The notes: a model not told the origin generated them from the sequence alone. A DNA stretch of 64,000 nt from Beutenbergia cavernae DSM 12333 (GCF_000023105.1 NC_012669.1:434001-498000), one strand, 5' to 3'. Counted from the stretch's first letter, positions 33,133 through 42,307 are shown. Program-made: numbers and translations.

Positions 33133-34638
33133 ATGGACCACGAGAACCTGCACGACACGACCGCGCTCGTCGTCGGCGGAGGCCCGACAGGCCTGACGGC
33201 GGCACTCGTCCTCGCCGCGAACGGCATCGCGTGCCGCGTCATCGAACGACGTACGGCACCAAGCTCGAGCTCGCGCGCGCTCGGCCTCCAGGCGCGGTCG
33301 ATGGAGCTGCTCGCCGGCCTGGGCGTCGCGGAGGAGGTCGAACGCGTGGCCTACCGCCTCTCCGGGGCCTCTGTCATGCGCGGCGACGATGAGCTGGTGC
33401 GGCTGCCGTGGATCCCGCCGGACAGCCGCTACCCCTACACGTACGTGCTCCCGCAGGTCGGGCTGGAACATCTCCTGCGCACCCGGCTGGGCGAGCTGGG
33501 CGTCGAGGTCGAGCGCGGCGCCGAGCTCCAGCGGCTCACGCAGGACGACGCCGGCGTCGTCGCTCACCTGGCCGATGGCCGCCGCCTCACCGCCGGCTGG
33601 CTCGTCGGGGCCGACGGCGCACGCAGCCGGGTCCGCGAGGAGCTCGGCATCGCGTTCCCGGGCACGGCCACGGGCGAGACGTACTACCTCGCCGACGTCG
33701 TCCTGCGCCTCGCGACGCCGATCGAGGACAGTGCCATGTGGCTCGGCCCCGAGGGGCCGTTCATGCTGATGCGCCTGCCGGGCGGGGAGGGTCTGTGGCG
33801 GATCTTCGTCGACGTCACGGACGCGGCGCGCGCTGCAGACCTCCCGGAGCCGAGCGCCGAGATCCTGGGCGACCTGCTCGACGAGCGCGGGCCGGGCGGC
33901 GCAGGGATCGAGCGCCTCGACTGGACGTCCGTCTTCCATACCCGGGTCTGCCTCGCCGACGCCTATCGGCGCGGCCGGGTCTTCATCGCCGGCGACGCCG
34001 CACACGTCTTTCCCCCGTTCGGCGGGCAAGGCATGAACCTCGGCATCCAGGACGCCGTCAACCTCGCCTGGCGCCTGGCGACCGTCGCTCGCGGCGGCCC
34101 GCAGAACCTGCTCGACGACTACGAGACGGAACGACGTCCGATCGCCGCTGCGACGATCCGGGACGTCGAGGCCCGTCGCCGCATGTACGCGCTGCGCCAT
34201 CCGGTAGCGCGGGCACTGCGCGACCTGCTCCTCCGTATGGGCGGGCGCAGCGAGCGGGCGGCGCGGAGCGGTGCCCGGAAGAACTCGCAGCTCGACTCGG
34301 GCTACTCGACAGGTGGACCGTTCGCTCCCCGCCCGCGCGTCGGCGACCGCGCACCAGACGGCGCGCTCGGCACGGGCACGGTTCACGAGCGCTTCGGTCC
34401 TGACCACCTCACGCTGTTGCGGTTCCGAGCCGGCGCGTCGCCCGAGCCGCTGACGCGCGACGGCGCGGTGCTCACCGTCTCCGTGGACGACGGCACCGAC
34501 CCCGGCGGCACGCTCCGCGCGCGGTACGGCATGCGCGGGGACGGCTTCGTGCTCGTCCGGCCCGACGGCCACATCGCCGCGCGCGGCGCCCGTCCCACGC
34601 AGGCACGGCTGGCGATCGAGGCGCTTCAGCCGCAGTGA
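33133..34638 (+). CDS. Class A FAD-dependent aromatic monooxygenase
   Basis: A 501-residue flavoprotein hydroxylase. FAD-binding GGGPTG at 15 to 20, the DG motif at GWLVGADGARSRVR near 156, and GDAAHVFPPFGGQGMNLGIQ near 292 identify the PHBH/phenol-hydroxylase family. The C-terminal thioredoxin-like domain (about 395 to 500) is that of the TetX/PgaE/MhpA branch. It should add oxygen to an aromatic or polyketide ring with NAD(P)H. It follows DoxX and is convergent with the third ECF sigma gene; 33 bp separate the stops. Confidence 0.9.
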   Translation: MDHENLHDTTALVVGGGPTGLTAALVLAANGIACRVIERRTAPSSSSRALGLQARSMELLAGLGVAEEVERVAYRLSGASVMRGDDELVRLPWIPPDSRYPYTYVLPQVGLEHLLRTRLGELGVEVERGAELQRLTQDDAGVVAHLADGRRLTAGWLVGADGARSRVREELGIAFPGTATGETYYLADVVLRLATPIEDSAMWLGPEGPFMLMRLPGGEGLWRIFVDVTDAARAADLPEPSAEILGDLLDERGPGGAGIERLDWTSVFHTRVCLADAYRRGRVFIAGDAAHVFPPFGGQGMNLGIQDAVNLAWRLATVARGGPQNLLDDYETERRPIAAATIRDVEARRRMYALRHPVARALRDLLLRMGGRSERAARSGARKNSQLDSGYSTGGPFAPRPRVGDRAPDGALGTGTVHERFGPDHLTLLRFRAGASPEPLTRDGAVLTVSVDDGTDPGGTLRARYGMRGDGFVLVRPDGHIAARGARPTQARLAIEALQPQ

Positions 34639-34671
34639 GCCCCCGCGTCGGTCACGTGGCGGCACCAAGGG

Positions 34672-35670
34672 TCATCGATCGCTGGCGCGCGGCGTCGACG
34701 GAGGCACGCTCCCGGCGGTCGGCCGCCGATCGGCGTCGTCGTTCCAGCGTTGGAGCTTGGCGGGGTTGAGCACGGCCCAGATGTGCTGGATGCGGTCACC
34801 GGTGATGTCGAACGCCAGCACGGTGACGATGGCGCCCTCCCGCTGCACCGACAAGCCGGGCTGACCGTTGACCAGGCACTCGACGATGGTCACGTTCGCG
34901 GGCGTTCGCTCGGCGATCGACACGTAGTGGTGCGCGACCTGGTCGGCGCCCTCGATGGGATCGAGCGCCGCGTGGGCAAGCCCGCCGCCGTCGGCGATCG
35001 CTGTCGCGTCGGGATCGAGAAGCTCGAGGAGCGCCTCGATGTCCTGGGCCACCCATGCCCTCTTGAATGCTCGGACCGTCTCCGCGTGCCGGATGGTCGA
35101 CGTCTCAGGGGACTCGTACGCACGGGCACGGCGGCGAGCCGAGGAGGCGAGCTGCCGGCAGGCCGCCGGCGTTCGTCCCACGATGTTCGCGACCTCGGGG
35201 AACGAGTAGCCGAAGACGTCGTGGAGGATCAGCGCGACGCGTTCGGCCGGGCTCATGGCCTCCAGCGTCACCAGGAAGGCCATGGTCACGGACTCGTCGA
35301 GGGTGATCCGGTCCGCGGGGTCGCCGAGGCCGGCAGGCCGGCCGACGCTGGACCACTGGCCGGCCGCGGGCAGCGGCTCGGGAACCCACTCCCCGACATA
35401 CCGCTCTCTGCGGGCCCGCGCCGAACCGAGGACGTCGAGGCAGATGCGGCCCGCCACGGTCGTCAGCCACGCTCCGGGGGAGCGGATGGCGTCACGCTCC
35501 TGTGGCGACTGGGCGTACCAGCGTGCGTACGTCTCCTGCACGACGTCCTCCGCCTCGGCCAGCGTGCCCAGGAGCCGGTACGCGAGGTTGAGCAGATGAC
35601 GGCGCTCACCCATCACGGTGCTGTGGTTCGGTTCCCGCCGGCCCTGGTCCGGCCCGTTCTCGGTGGTCAT
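34672..35670 (-). CDS. ECF41-type RNA polymerase sigma factor
   Basis: A 332-residue sigma factor with all three ECF41 marks: YVGEWVPEP in the linker, DGGGLAHAALDP in the SnoaL-like domain and NPAKL near the C-terminus. Sigma-2 is at about 22 to 90 and sigma-4 at about 140 to 195. The C-terminal domain should control activity in place of an anti-sigma factor. ATG 35670 has GGGAGG at 13 nt; an internal ATG at 35613 begins nearer the conserved region. A TCACA-N16-CGTC promoter lies 39 bp upstream, suggesting autoregulation. Confidence 0.9.
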   Translation of the reverse strand: MTTENGPDQGRREPNHSTVMGERRHLLNLAYRLLGTLAEAEDVVQETYARWYAQSPQERDAIRSPGAWLTTVAGRICLDVLGSARARRERYVGEWVPEPLPAAGQWSSVGRPAGLGDPADRITLDESVTMAFLVTLEAMSPAERVALILHDVFGYSFPEVANIVGRTPAACRQLASSARRRARAYESPETSTIRHAETVRAFKRAWVAQDIEALLELLDPDATAIADGGGLAHAALDPIEGADQVAHHYVSIAERTPANVTIVECLVNGQPGLSVQREGAIVTVLAFDITGDRIQHIWAVLNPAKLQRWNDDADRRPTAGSVPPSTPRASDR

Positions 35671-35708
35671 CGCGGCGCCTGCCTCCCTCGTCTCATCCCT
35701 ACCATGAC

Positions 35709-35735
35709 GACGAACCAGGCCATCCAGCTGTGAGG
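35709..35735 (-). promoter_or_regulatory. ECF-type promoter for the third sigma-factor gene
   Basis: On the minus strand CCTCACA (35729-35735), 16 nt, CGTC (35709-35712). Spacing and core match the promoters at 18232-18293. A start near 35702 gives a leader of about 32 nt. Confidence 0.55.
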
Positions 35736-35828
35736 GCCGAGGCTCGGCCGAGGGTTCAGGCGGCCCGGCGACGCCGTCAGGCCGCCCCGGCAGGTCTTTT
35801 ACGGACGACGCCGAGGGCTGATCGCCGC

Positions 35829-36179
35829 TCAGCCGCTGACCCGGTCCAGGTGCTGCAACAGGTCGTGTGCGGCGAGCTCGATCTCCTTGTGTCGCCACTC
35901 GGAGGCCCGGTAGACGCAGGCGATCAGCGCGGTCCGGTGCACGCGCCGGAAGTCGCCGCACACGAAGGCATAGCGGGCCTTGGTCTCGTCGGAGGCGCCC
36001 TCGGTGAGTCCGAGGTGCCACGCGGCGTACTCCTCCCACGAGTGCCGCTCCAGGTAGGCGTTCTCGTCGTCGGCCCGCGGCTGCACCTCGCCCCAGTCGC
36101 TGTCGAGCACGTACTGCCTGGCGTCGATCAGCCGCCTGGCGTGCTTGAGGCCGCCGGGGTTCACCGTGTACGTCGCCAC
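35829..36179 (-). CDS. Conserved actinobacterial hypothetical protein
   Basis: A 116-residue soluble protein with a strongly conserved look: LIDARQYVLDSDWGEVQPRA, HSWEEYAAWHLGLTEG and ARYAFVCGDFRRVHR. I recall very similar proteins across actinobacteria with no assigned function. It is rich in Trp and charged residues and has no signal or membrane segment. It stands alone, 158 bp upstream of the sigma gene on the same strand. Confidence 0.75.
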   Translation of the reverse strand: MATYTVNPGGLKHARRLIDARQYVLDSDWGEVQPRADDENAYLERHSWEEYAAWHLGLTEGASDETKARYAFVCGDFRRVHRTALIACVYRASEWRHKEIELAAHDLLQHLDRVSG

Positions 36180-36384
36180 TTCTGCAGCCTGACCCAGCCA
36201 GACCTGGTTGTCGAGGCCAGCGCTCGGGCCGCGCCGTCTCGCGATGCGAGACCCTCAGACTCATTCGCTCAGGTGCCGGCATCTCTGGGCACACTGCACG
36301 TCGCACGAGTCGGTCGAGGGCAGACGGCCCGCAGTGCACGGAGCCGCAGCGCGGTCCGACCGTCGCCGACCCCATGGAGACCTG

Positions 36385-37338
36385 ATGTCGCAGGACAGCA
36401 CGAGCCACGACGATATCGCCGGCCACCTCGCACGCACCCGAAAGCGCCGTCGGATCGGCTTCGTGGCCGGCGGCGTCGTCGTGCTCGCCGCCGCCATCAC
36501 GATCCCGCTCGTCCTCCGCAACTCCTCGTCGCCCGCCGAGGGCGCCGCCGGTGAGGACGAGCTCATCCCGCTCACCATCGCCGACACGGCGCAGAGCGAC
36601 TTCCAGGACGCGATCGTCGACGTCGGCCGGGAGAACGGGCTCGACATCGAGTTCATCAACTTCGACGACCCCTACCTCCCGAACACGGCACTGGTCGAGG
36701 GCGAGGTCGACGCGAACTCGTTCCAGCACGTCGCCTGGCTCAGCCAGTTCAACAGCGAGAACGACACCGAGATCACGCCGGTGTTCTCCACGGTCATCTC
36801 CGCCTGGGGCCTGTTCTCGGACCGGTATTCCAGCGCCGACGACATCCCCGACGGCGCACGCATCGCCGTCCCCGACGACCCCGCCAACTTCTCTCGCGCG
36901 CTGTTCATCCTGCAGACGGCGGGGGTGCTCGAGGTCGACGAGGACGCCGGGGTGTTTCCCACGGAGGAGGACATCACGGCCAACCCGCGCGGCGTCGAGC
37001 TCGTGCGCATCGCCCACGAGTCCGTGCAGACGGCGTACGGCGACCCCACGATCGACGCCGTCGTCGTGGCGACCGACGACTTCGACCCGGCGCTCGGCAT
37101 CACGAGCGACGACGCGCTCACGCTCGAGGACTCCGCGGCGTCGACGTCCAGCCCGTACGTGATCGTCGTCGCGACGACGCCGGAGCGCGTGGACGACCCG
37201 GCGTGGCCGCTACTCGAGCAGACCTACCGGGACGAGCGCGTCGTCGCCGCGCTCGAGGAGGAGAAGCGGGGCGAGGCGACCATCGTCGAGATGCCCGTGG
37301 AGGACCTGCGCGAGGCGCTCGCCGAGCTCACCGAGTAG
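36385..37338 (+). CDS. MetQ/NlpA-family substrate-binding protein with a membrane anchor
   Basis: A 317-residue periplasmic-type binding protein of the NlpA family. The mature part starts at IPLTIADTAQSDFQDAIVDV and contains VEGEVDANSFQHVAWLSQFN and AVPDDPANFSRALFILQTAG, the usual ligand-binding strands. Unusually there is no lipobox Cys: residues 24 to 46 (GFVAGGVVVLAAAITIPLVL) form an uncleaved anchor after a basic stretch RKRRR. Ligands in the family are methionine or related amino acids. It starts a five-gene operon. The 205-bp upstream gap holds a 7-bp hairpin at 36236-36252 and no riboswitch I recognise. Confidence 0.85.
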   Translation: MSQDSTSHDDIAGHLARTRKRRRIGFVAGGVVVLAAAITIPLVLRNSSSPAEGAAGEDELIPLTIADTAQSDFQDAIVDVGRENGLDIEFINFDDPYLPNTALVEGEVDANSFQHVAWLSQFNSENDTEITPVFSTVISAWGLFSDRYSSADDIPDGARIAVPDDPANFSRALFILQTAGVLEVDEDAGVFPTEEDITANPRGVELVRIAHESVQTAYGDPTIDAVVVATDDFDPALGITSDDALTLEDSAASTSSPYVIVVATTPERVDDPAWPLLEQTYRDERVVAALEEEKRGEATIVEMPVEDLREALAELTE

Positions 37339-37346
37339 GCGCCCGC

Positions 37347-38372
37347 ATGACCGAACGCATCCGCCTCACCGGCGTCTCGAAGCGCTACGCGTCGGCCGGA
37401 CGCGGCCCGGGCGCGCTCGCGCTCCACGACATCGACCTGTCCATCGCCGCGGGCGAGATCTATGGCCTCATCGGCCGCTCCGGCGCCGGGAAGTCCACGC
37501 TCCTGCGGACCATCAACGGCCTGGAGACCCCCACGAGCGGCCAGGTGCTCGTCGACGGCGTCGACGTGCACGCGCTCGCACCCCGCGAGCTCCGGGAGCT
37601 CCGGCACGGCATCGGCATGGTGTTCCAGCAGTTCAACCTGTGGGGCTCGCGCACGGTCTACGGCAACATCGCCACCCCGCTGAAGGTGGCCGGCTGGAAG
37701 GACGACGCGATCGCTGCGCGCGTGGGCGAGCTCATCGACTTCGTCGGGCTGGGCGGCAAGGCCTTCGCGCGCCCGCGGCACCTCTCCGGCGGGCAGAAGC
37801 AACGCGTCGGCATCGCCCGCGCCATCGCGAGCCGCCCGTCCATCCTGCTCGCCGACGAGGCGACGAGCGCGCTCGACCCCCAGACGACCGTCGAGATCGT
37901 CGAGCTGCTCCGGTCCGTGAACCGCGAGCTCGGCATCACGATCGTCGTCGTCACGCACGAGATGGACGTCGTCAAGCGGATCGCGGACCGGGTCGCCATC
38001 CTCAGCGAGGGTGCGGTCGTCGAGTCCGGCGAGATCCACCAGGTGCTCGCCCACCCGCGCCACCCCGTGACGGCGGGCCTCGTCGGCTCGTACGCCCGGA
38101 CGTCGCTCTCGGACGCGGATCGCGCCGAGCTGCACGAGCGCTTCGACGGGCGCCGGATCGCCGTCGCGGCGGACGACGCAGTCGTGGACGGCCCCCTCCT
38201 GACGCGCCTCGCGCGCACGCACGGCGTCGACTTCGCGATCGTCCAGGGCGGCGTGGCGCGCGTGAAGGGCAGGCCGTACGGCCAGCTCAGCCTCGCGCTC
38301 TACGGGGACGACGGCGCACTCGACCGCTTTACGGCGGAGCTCGCCACCCAGGCGGAGGTGACGTCCTGGTGA
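37347..38372 (+). CDS. MetN-like ABC importer ATPase
   Basis: A 341-residue ATPase. Walker A GRSGAGKST at 43 to 51, signature LSGGQKQR, Walker B ILLADEATSALDP, and a C-terminal NIL domain at about 265 to 335 that in MetN binds methionine and inhibits transport. It begins 8 bp after the binding-protein gene and overlaps the permease by 4 bases (GTGA). Confidence 0.92.
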   Translation: MTERIRLTGVSKRYASAGRGPGALALHDIDLSIAAGEIYGLIGRSGAGKSTLLRTINGLETPTSGQVLVDGVDVHALAPRELRELRHGIGMVFQQFNLWGSRTVYGNIATPLKVAGWKDDAIAARVGELIDFVGLGGKAFARPRHLSGGQKQRVGIARAIASRPSILLADEATSALDPQTTVEIVELLRSVNRELGITIVVVTHEMDVVKRIADRVAILSEGAVVESGEIHQVLAHPRHPVTAGLVGSYARTSLSDADRAELHERFDGRRIAVAADDAVVDGPLLTRLARTHGVDFAIVQGGVARVKGRPYGQLSLALYGDDGALDRFTAELATQAEVTSW

Positions 38373-39037
38373 CGTTCGCCGGCATCGATCTCGACGTCGT
38401 CGTCCCGAAGGTCGCCGACGCGCTCTACGAGACCCTCCTCATGGTGACGGCGTCGTTCGTCCTCGCCACGGTGATCGGGCTCGTGCTCGGCATCTTCCTG
38501 TTCGCGACGCGGTCCGGGCAGCTGCTGCAGAGCTCGGTGGCGCACACGGTGCTGAACATCGTGGTCAACACCCTCCGGCCGATCCCGTTCATCATCCTGC
38601 TGATCGCCCTCACCCCGGTGACCCGCTCCCTCATCGGCACGAGCATCGGTCCGGCCGCGGCGATCCTGCCGCTGACCATCGCGGCGTCCGTCGGGATCGC
38701 GCGGGTGGCGGAGTCGAACCTCGTCGCCGTCGACCCGGGCGTCGTCGAGGCGGCGAAGGCCATCGGTGCCCGGCCGCTGCACATCCTGTTCGGGTTCGTC
38801 GTACGGGAGGCGTTCGGTCCGCTGCTGCTCTCGCTGACCTTCATCTTCGTGGCGCTCATCGACGCGACGGCGGTCGCCGGCGCGGTCGGCGGCGGAGGGC
38901 TCGGGAACCTCGCGCTCACGTACGGGTACCAGCGCTTCGACTACGGCGTGATGATCCTCATCATCGTGGTGCTCATCGGTCTGGTGCAGCTCGTCCAGCT
39001 CCTGGGCAACCGCGTCGCGCGCAGGTTCATCGACTGA
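38369..39037 (+). CDS. MetI-like ABC importer permease
   Basis: A 222-residue permease with five transmembrane segments and the binding-protein-dependent loop EAAKAIGARPLHILFGFVVR followed by DATAVAGAVGGGGLGNLAL, typical of MetI. It starts at GTG 38369 within the stop of the ATPase gene and its own stop overlaps the next ATG by one base, so expression is tightly coupled. Confidence 0.92.
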   Translation: MTFAGIDLDVVVPKVADALYETLLMVTASFVLATVIGLVLGIFLFATRSGQLLQSSVAHTVLNIVVNTLRPIPFIILLIALTPVTRSLIGTSIGPAAAILPLTIAASVGIARVAESNLVAVDPGVVEAAKAIGARPLHILFGFVVREAFGPLLLSLTFIFVALIDATAVAGAVGGGGLGNLALTYGYQRFDYGVMILIIVVLIGLVQLVQLLGNRVARRFID

Positions 39038-40035
39038 TGCCCGCCTCCCGCACCGGGCGGAGCGTGCTCGTGATCGGAGGCGGCGTGCTCGGGTCCGCCG
39101 TGGCAGCGAGCGTCGCCGTCCGTGGCCATGACGTCACGCTGGTGACCGATGAACCCGGGCTCGCGACGCGCGTCGGTCTGGCGAGCTTCGCCTGGGTGAA
39201 CACCGCCGGCTCGCTCCCGGACGACTACCGGGAGCTCAGGTCGGACGCGCGGGCGGTCCACGCCGACCTCTCGGCGAACGGGGACGCGTGGTTCGCGCAG
39301 ACCGGGTCCGAGGTGGGGACCGAGCGGACGGCGGAGGACGGCTGGGTCGACGTCGCGCGCTTCGTGGCCGCTCAGCGCGCGAGGGTGGTGGCCCGGGGCG
39401 GCTCGGTCCGGACCGGCGTCCGCGTGCGCGACCTGCGCCGGACCTCTCGCGGGCTCACCGCGACGGCCGTCCCGCTCGGCGGAGCGGAGGGCCAGGACGT
39501 CGCCGAGCTGCGCCCGGACCGCGTCGTCGTCGCGGCAGGCACCGGCACCGCGGAGCTCCTCCGCGGCCTCGGCCCGGTGTCTCGACGCGTCGGGACGGCC
39601 ACAGGGCCGCGCGGTTTCCTGGCACGCGTGCGGCTCGCCGAGCCGCTGCCGGTCGACGGCGTCGTCGTCCGCGACGACCTCCAGCTGCGCCCCGACGGCC
39701 CCGGCCGGCTCGCCGTCCAGAGCCTGCGGCTCGAGGAGGCGCTGCGCGCCGGCGGCGAGTCCGCGACGCCGGCGACGGTGTGGCCGCATCTGCGCGCGGA
39801 CCTCGAGCGTGCCCTCGGCACCGATGTGCCGGAGCAGGCGCTCCTCCGCGTCGACGAGGCCGCGAGGCCCGTGTCCACCGACGGGCTCCCCGTCGTCGGC
39901 CCGGTCGAGGCCGACGTGCACGTCGTGCTCACCCACAGCGGCGTGACACTCGCTCCGCTGCTCGCCGAGCTCGTCGCCCGTGATCTGGACGGCGACGCCG
40001 ACGCCGGCGCGCGCCTCCGCCCGTACCGCCCCTGA
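39037..40035 (+). CDS. FAD-dependent amine/amino-acid oxidoreductase (DAO family)
   Basis: A 332-residue flavoprotein with the dinucleotide motif VLVIGGGVLGSAVAASVA near residue 10 and a DAO-type C-terminus (STDGLPVVGPVEADVHVVLT HSG). It should oxidise an amine or D-/secondary amino acid, releasing the keto product. It is encoded directly after the importer (TGATG overlap), so its substrate is probably the imported compound. It is somewhat shorter than glycine or sarcosine oxidases. Confidence 0.82.
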   Translation: MPASRTGRSVLVIGGGVLGSAVAASVAVRGHDVTLVTDEPGLATRVGLASFAWVNTAGSLPDDYRELRSDARAVHADLSANGDAWFAQTGSEVGTERTAEDGWVDVARFVAAQRARVVARGGSVRTGVRVRDLRRTSRGLTATAVPLGGAEGQDVAELRPDRVVVAAGTGTAELLRGLGPVSRRVGTATGPRGFLARVRLAEPLPVDGVVVRDDLQLRPDGPGRLAVQSLRLEEALRAGGESATPATVWPHLRADLERALGTDVPEQALLRVDEAARPVSTDGLPVVGPVEADVHVVLTHSGVTLAPLLAELVARDLDGDADAGARLRPYRP

Positions 40036-40052
40036 CCGATGGAGTGACACCC

Positions 40053-41282
40053 GTGACCGACCCTCACGCCGACCGACTCGCCGGCGCCAGCACGTTGCTC
40101 GCCACGTTGCCCGAGCGCCGTGGTTTCGGTGACGCGACGCTGATCCGCCCCGTGCCGGGATCGATCGACCTCGGCGGGGGCAACCCCTCCGTCGACCTGC
40201 TCCCGACCGAGCTGTACCGCGACGCGACGCACGCCGTCGTGACGGATCCGGCCTTCGGCACGGCGCTGCGGTACTCCGCCGCCCAGGGGCTGCCCGCGCT
40301 GCGCGCCGCCGTCGCCGCCCGTGAGAGGGTCGATCCCGAGCGCATCGTCGTCACCAACGGCGGGGCTCACGGGCTCGCGCTCGCCGTCCTCGGCACGCTC
40401 GACCGGGGCGACACGATCGTCGTCGACGATCCCGTGTACCCGCTCTTCCTGCGCGTGCTCGACCTCGTGGGTGGTGTGAACGTCGTGGCCGCGCCGGTCA
40501 CCGCGGACGGCATCGACGTGGACGCCGTCGAGCGGCTGCTCCGCGACGGTCTCCGCCCGAAGGCCCTGTTCACGGTCCCGACGTTCCAGAACCCGGCGGG
40601 CGGCACGCTCTCGACCGAGGCGTCCGCGGCCCTCGTCGACCTCGCCGAGCGGTTCGGCTTCACGATCATCGCGGACGACCCCTACCGCGAGGTCGCGTTC
40701 CCCGGGGTCGTCGTCCCGGACCGGCCCCGGTTCCGCGACACGGACCGCGTGGTCGGCGTGAACACGTTCTCGAAGACCCTCGGGCCCGGGCTCCGGCTCG
40801 GGTGGCTCACGGTGCCCGAGTCGCTCCGCCCCGCGTACACCAAGCTGCGCAACCGCCTCGACGGCCAGACGAGCGGCGTCCTGCAGTCCGTCGTCGCCCG
40901 GATGCTCGCCGACCCGCGGTACGACGCCGCCGTGGCGCGCGCCGGCGCCGGGTACGAGCCCAGGGCGAGGGCGCTCGCGGCCGCGCTGCGCGACGAGCTG
41001 GCCGGGCACGTCGAGGTCCGCGACCCGGACGGCGGGTTTTTCGTGTGGGCGCGGCTCGACGTCGGGGCGGAGGACTCCGCGCGCCTGTTCGACGTCGCAC
41101 AGGACGCCGGCGTCGTCTACCAGCGCGGCGAGTGGTTCGCTGCCGGCCAGGAGAGGTTCACCGGGTTCGTGCGGCTCTCGTTCTCCGAGGGAGACCCCGA
41201 GACGCTGCGGGAGGGTGTGGCCCGGCTCGCGACGGCGTGGCGCACAGTCCGCACGCCGTCGGTCGCGCGCCAGGAGCGCTGA
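40053..41282 (+). CDS. PLP-dependent aminotransferase, class I/II
   Basis: A 409-residue fold type I enzyme. PLP-binding K241 in TFSKTLGPGLRLGW, N180-P in VPTFQNPAGGT, D208 in IIADDPYREV. The sequence is close to the MocR-like/2-aminoadipate aminotransferase branch but has no DNA-binding domain. GTG 40053 is chosen because GGAG ends 8 nt upstream; GTG 40044 would put GGAG inside the start. It is the last gene of the importer operon and likely acts on the imported amino acid or on the oxidase product. Confidence 0.85.
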   Translation: MTDPHADRLAGASTLLATLPERRGFGDATLIRPVPGSIDLGGGNPSVDLLPTELYRDATHAVVTDPAFGTALRYSAAQGLPALRAAVAARERVDPERIVVTNGGAHGLALAVLGTLDRGDTIVVDDPVYPLFLRVLDLVGGVNVVAAPVTADGIDVDAVERLLRDGLRPKALFTVPTFQNPAGGTLSTEASAALVDLAERFGFTIIADDPYREVAFPGVVVPDRPRFRDTDRVVGVNTFSKTLGPGLRLGWLTVPESLRPAYTKLRNRLDGQTSGVLQSVVARMLADPRYDAAVARAGAGYEPRARALAAALRDELAGHVEVRDPDGGFFVWARLDVGAEDSARLFDVAQDAGVVYQRGEWFAAGQERFTGFVRLSFSEGDPETLREGVARLATAWRTVRTPSVARQER

Positions 41283-41301
41283 CGCGCGACCGCCACGCGG
41301 T

Positions 41302-42231
41302 CTAGGACCGGATCCCGTCGAGCAGCGCGAGCTCGTCGTCGCTCAGGCGGAGTGCGCCGGCGGCGACGTTCTCCTCGAGGTGCGCGACGCTCCCGGTGCC
41401 GGGGATCGCGAGGACGTGCGGACCGCGGTGCAGCGTCCAGGCCAACCGGACCTGGGCCGGCGTCGCGCCGTGGGCCGCGGCCACGGCGGCGACCTCCGAG
41501 CGACCGGTGTCGTCGGGGACGCCGCCGCCCGGCGCCGCGCCGGGGATGGCCGCTCCCACGGAGAAGAACGGGACGAACGCGATGCCGAGCTCGCCGCACT
41601 GGGCGAGGAGTCCGTCGTCGGCCCGCTCGGTGAGGCCGTACCGGTTCTGGACGCACACCACGGGTGTGACCTCGAGTGCCTCGGTCAGCTGCTCGGGCAG
41701 CACGTTGGAGACGCCGATATGGCGGATCAGGCCCGCGTCACGGAGATCCGCGAGCGCGCCGACGTGCTCGGCGACCGACCCTGCCTCCTGCACCAGGCCG
41801 GAGCCCCAGCGCAGGTTGACGACGTCGAGGTGGTCGAGGCCGAGCTGACGGATGTTCTCCTCGACCTGGCCGCGCAGCTGGTCGGGGCGCGCGTACGGCT
41901 CGAACTCGCCGTCGCGCGAGCGGGACGCGCCGACCTTCGTGGTGATCACCAGCTCGTCGGAGTACGGCTGGAGGGCGGTGCTGATCAGCTCGTTGATCGA
42001 TCGGGTGGGCAGGAGGTAGAAGGCGGCGGTGTCGATGTGGTTCACGCCGAGCTCGACGGCGCGGCGCAGGACGGCGATCGAGTCGCCCCGCCTCCGGGGT
42101 GCGGGGTCCCACGGCATGCCGGCGAGGCGCATCGCGCCGAAGCCGAGCCGGTTGACCGTGAGGTCGCCGAGGCGCCAGGTGCCGGCGGCGGCGTCGGGGG
42201 TGGTCAGGGTGTCCGTCGTTGAAGTGGCCAT
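41302..42231 (-). CDS. Aldo/keto reductase
   Basis: A 309-residue TIM-barrel oxidoreductase. Of the catalytic tetrad, D and Y lie in NHIDTAAFY and K in VITTKVG; where most members have His the sequence is DVVNLRWG, as in the YdbC-like branch. That branch reduces aldehydes such as pyridoxal with NADPH. It is divergent from a LuxR-type regulator across 96 bp with two operator-like palindromes, so it is probably that regulator's target. Confidence 0.87.
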   Translation of the reverse strand: MATSTTDTLTTPDAAAGTWRLGDLTVNRLGFGAMRLAGMPWDPAPRRRGDSIAVLRRAVELGVNHIDTAAFYLLPTRSINELISTALQPYSDELVITTKVGASRSRDGEFEPYARPDQLRGQVEENIRQLGLDHLDVVNLRWGSGLVQEAGSVAEHVGALADLRDAGLIRHIGVSNVLPEQLTEALEVTPVVCVQNRYGLTERADDGLLAQCGELGIAFVPFFSVGAAIPGAAPGGGVPDDTGRSEVAAVAAAHGATPAQVRLAWTLHRGPHVLAIPGTGSVAHLEENVAAGALRLSDDELALLDGIRS

Positions 42232-42271
42232 GCCGCCAGCATCCGCTGCCGACGGCGTCGGCTCGCAGGAA

Positions 42272-42307
42272 TGGCAGGTTGTTGCCGATCCTGGCAGGAC
42301 CTTGCCA
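42272..42307. promoter_or_regulatory. Twin operator candidates between aldo/keto reductase and regulator
   Basis: TGGCAGGTTGTTGCCG (42272-42287) and TGGCAGGACCTTGCCA (42292-42307) share the dyad GGCA-N6-TGCC and are exactly 20 bp apart, about two helical turns. The second is 21 bp before the regulator's ATG. Confidence 0.6.

Noticed and set aside
36180-36384. SAM-type riboswitch upstream of the MetQ-like gene
   Set aside because: I could not find the conserved core elements of SAM-I or SAM-IV; only a short 7-bp hairpin is present.
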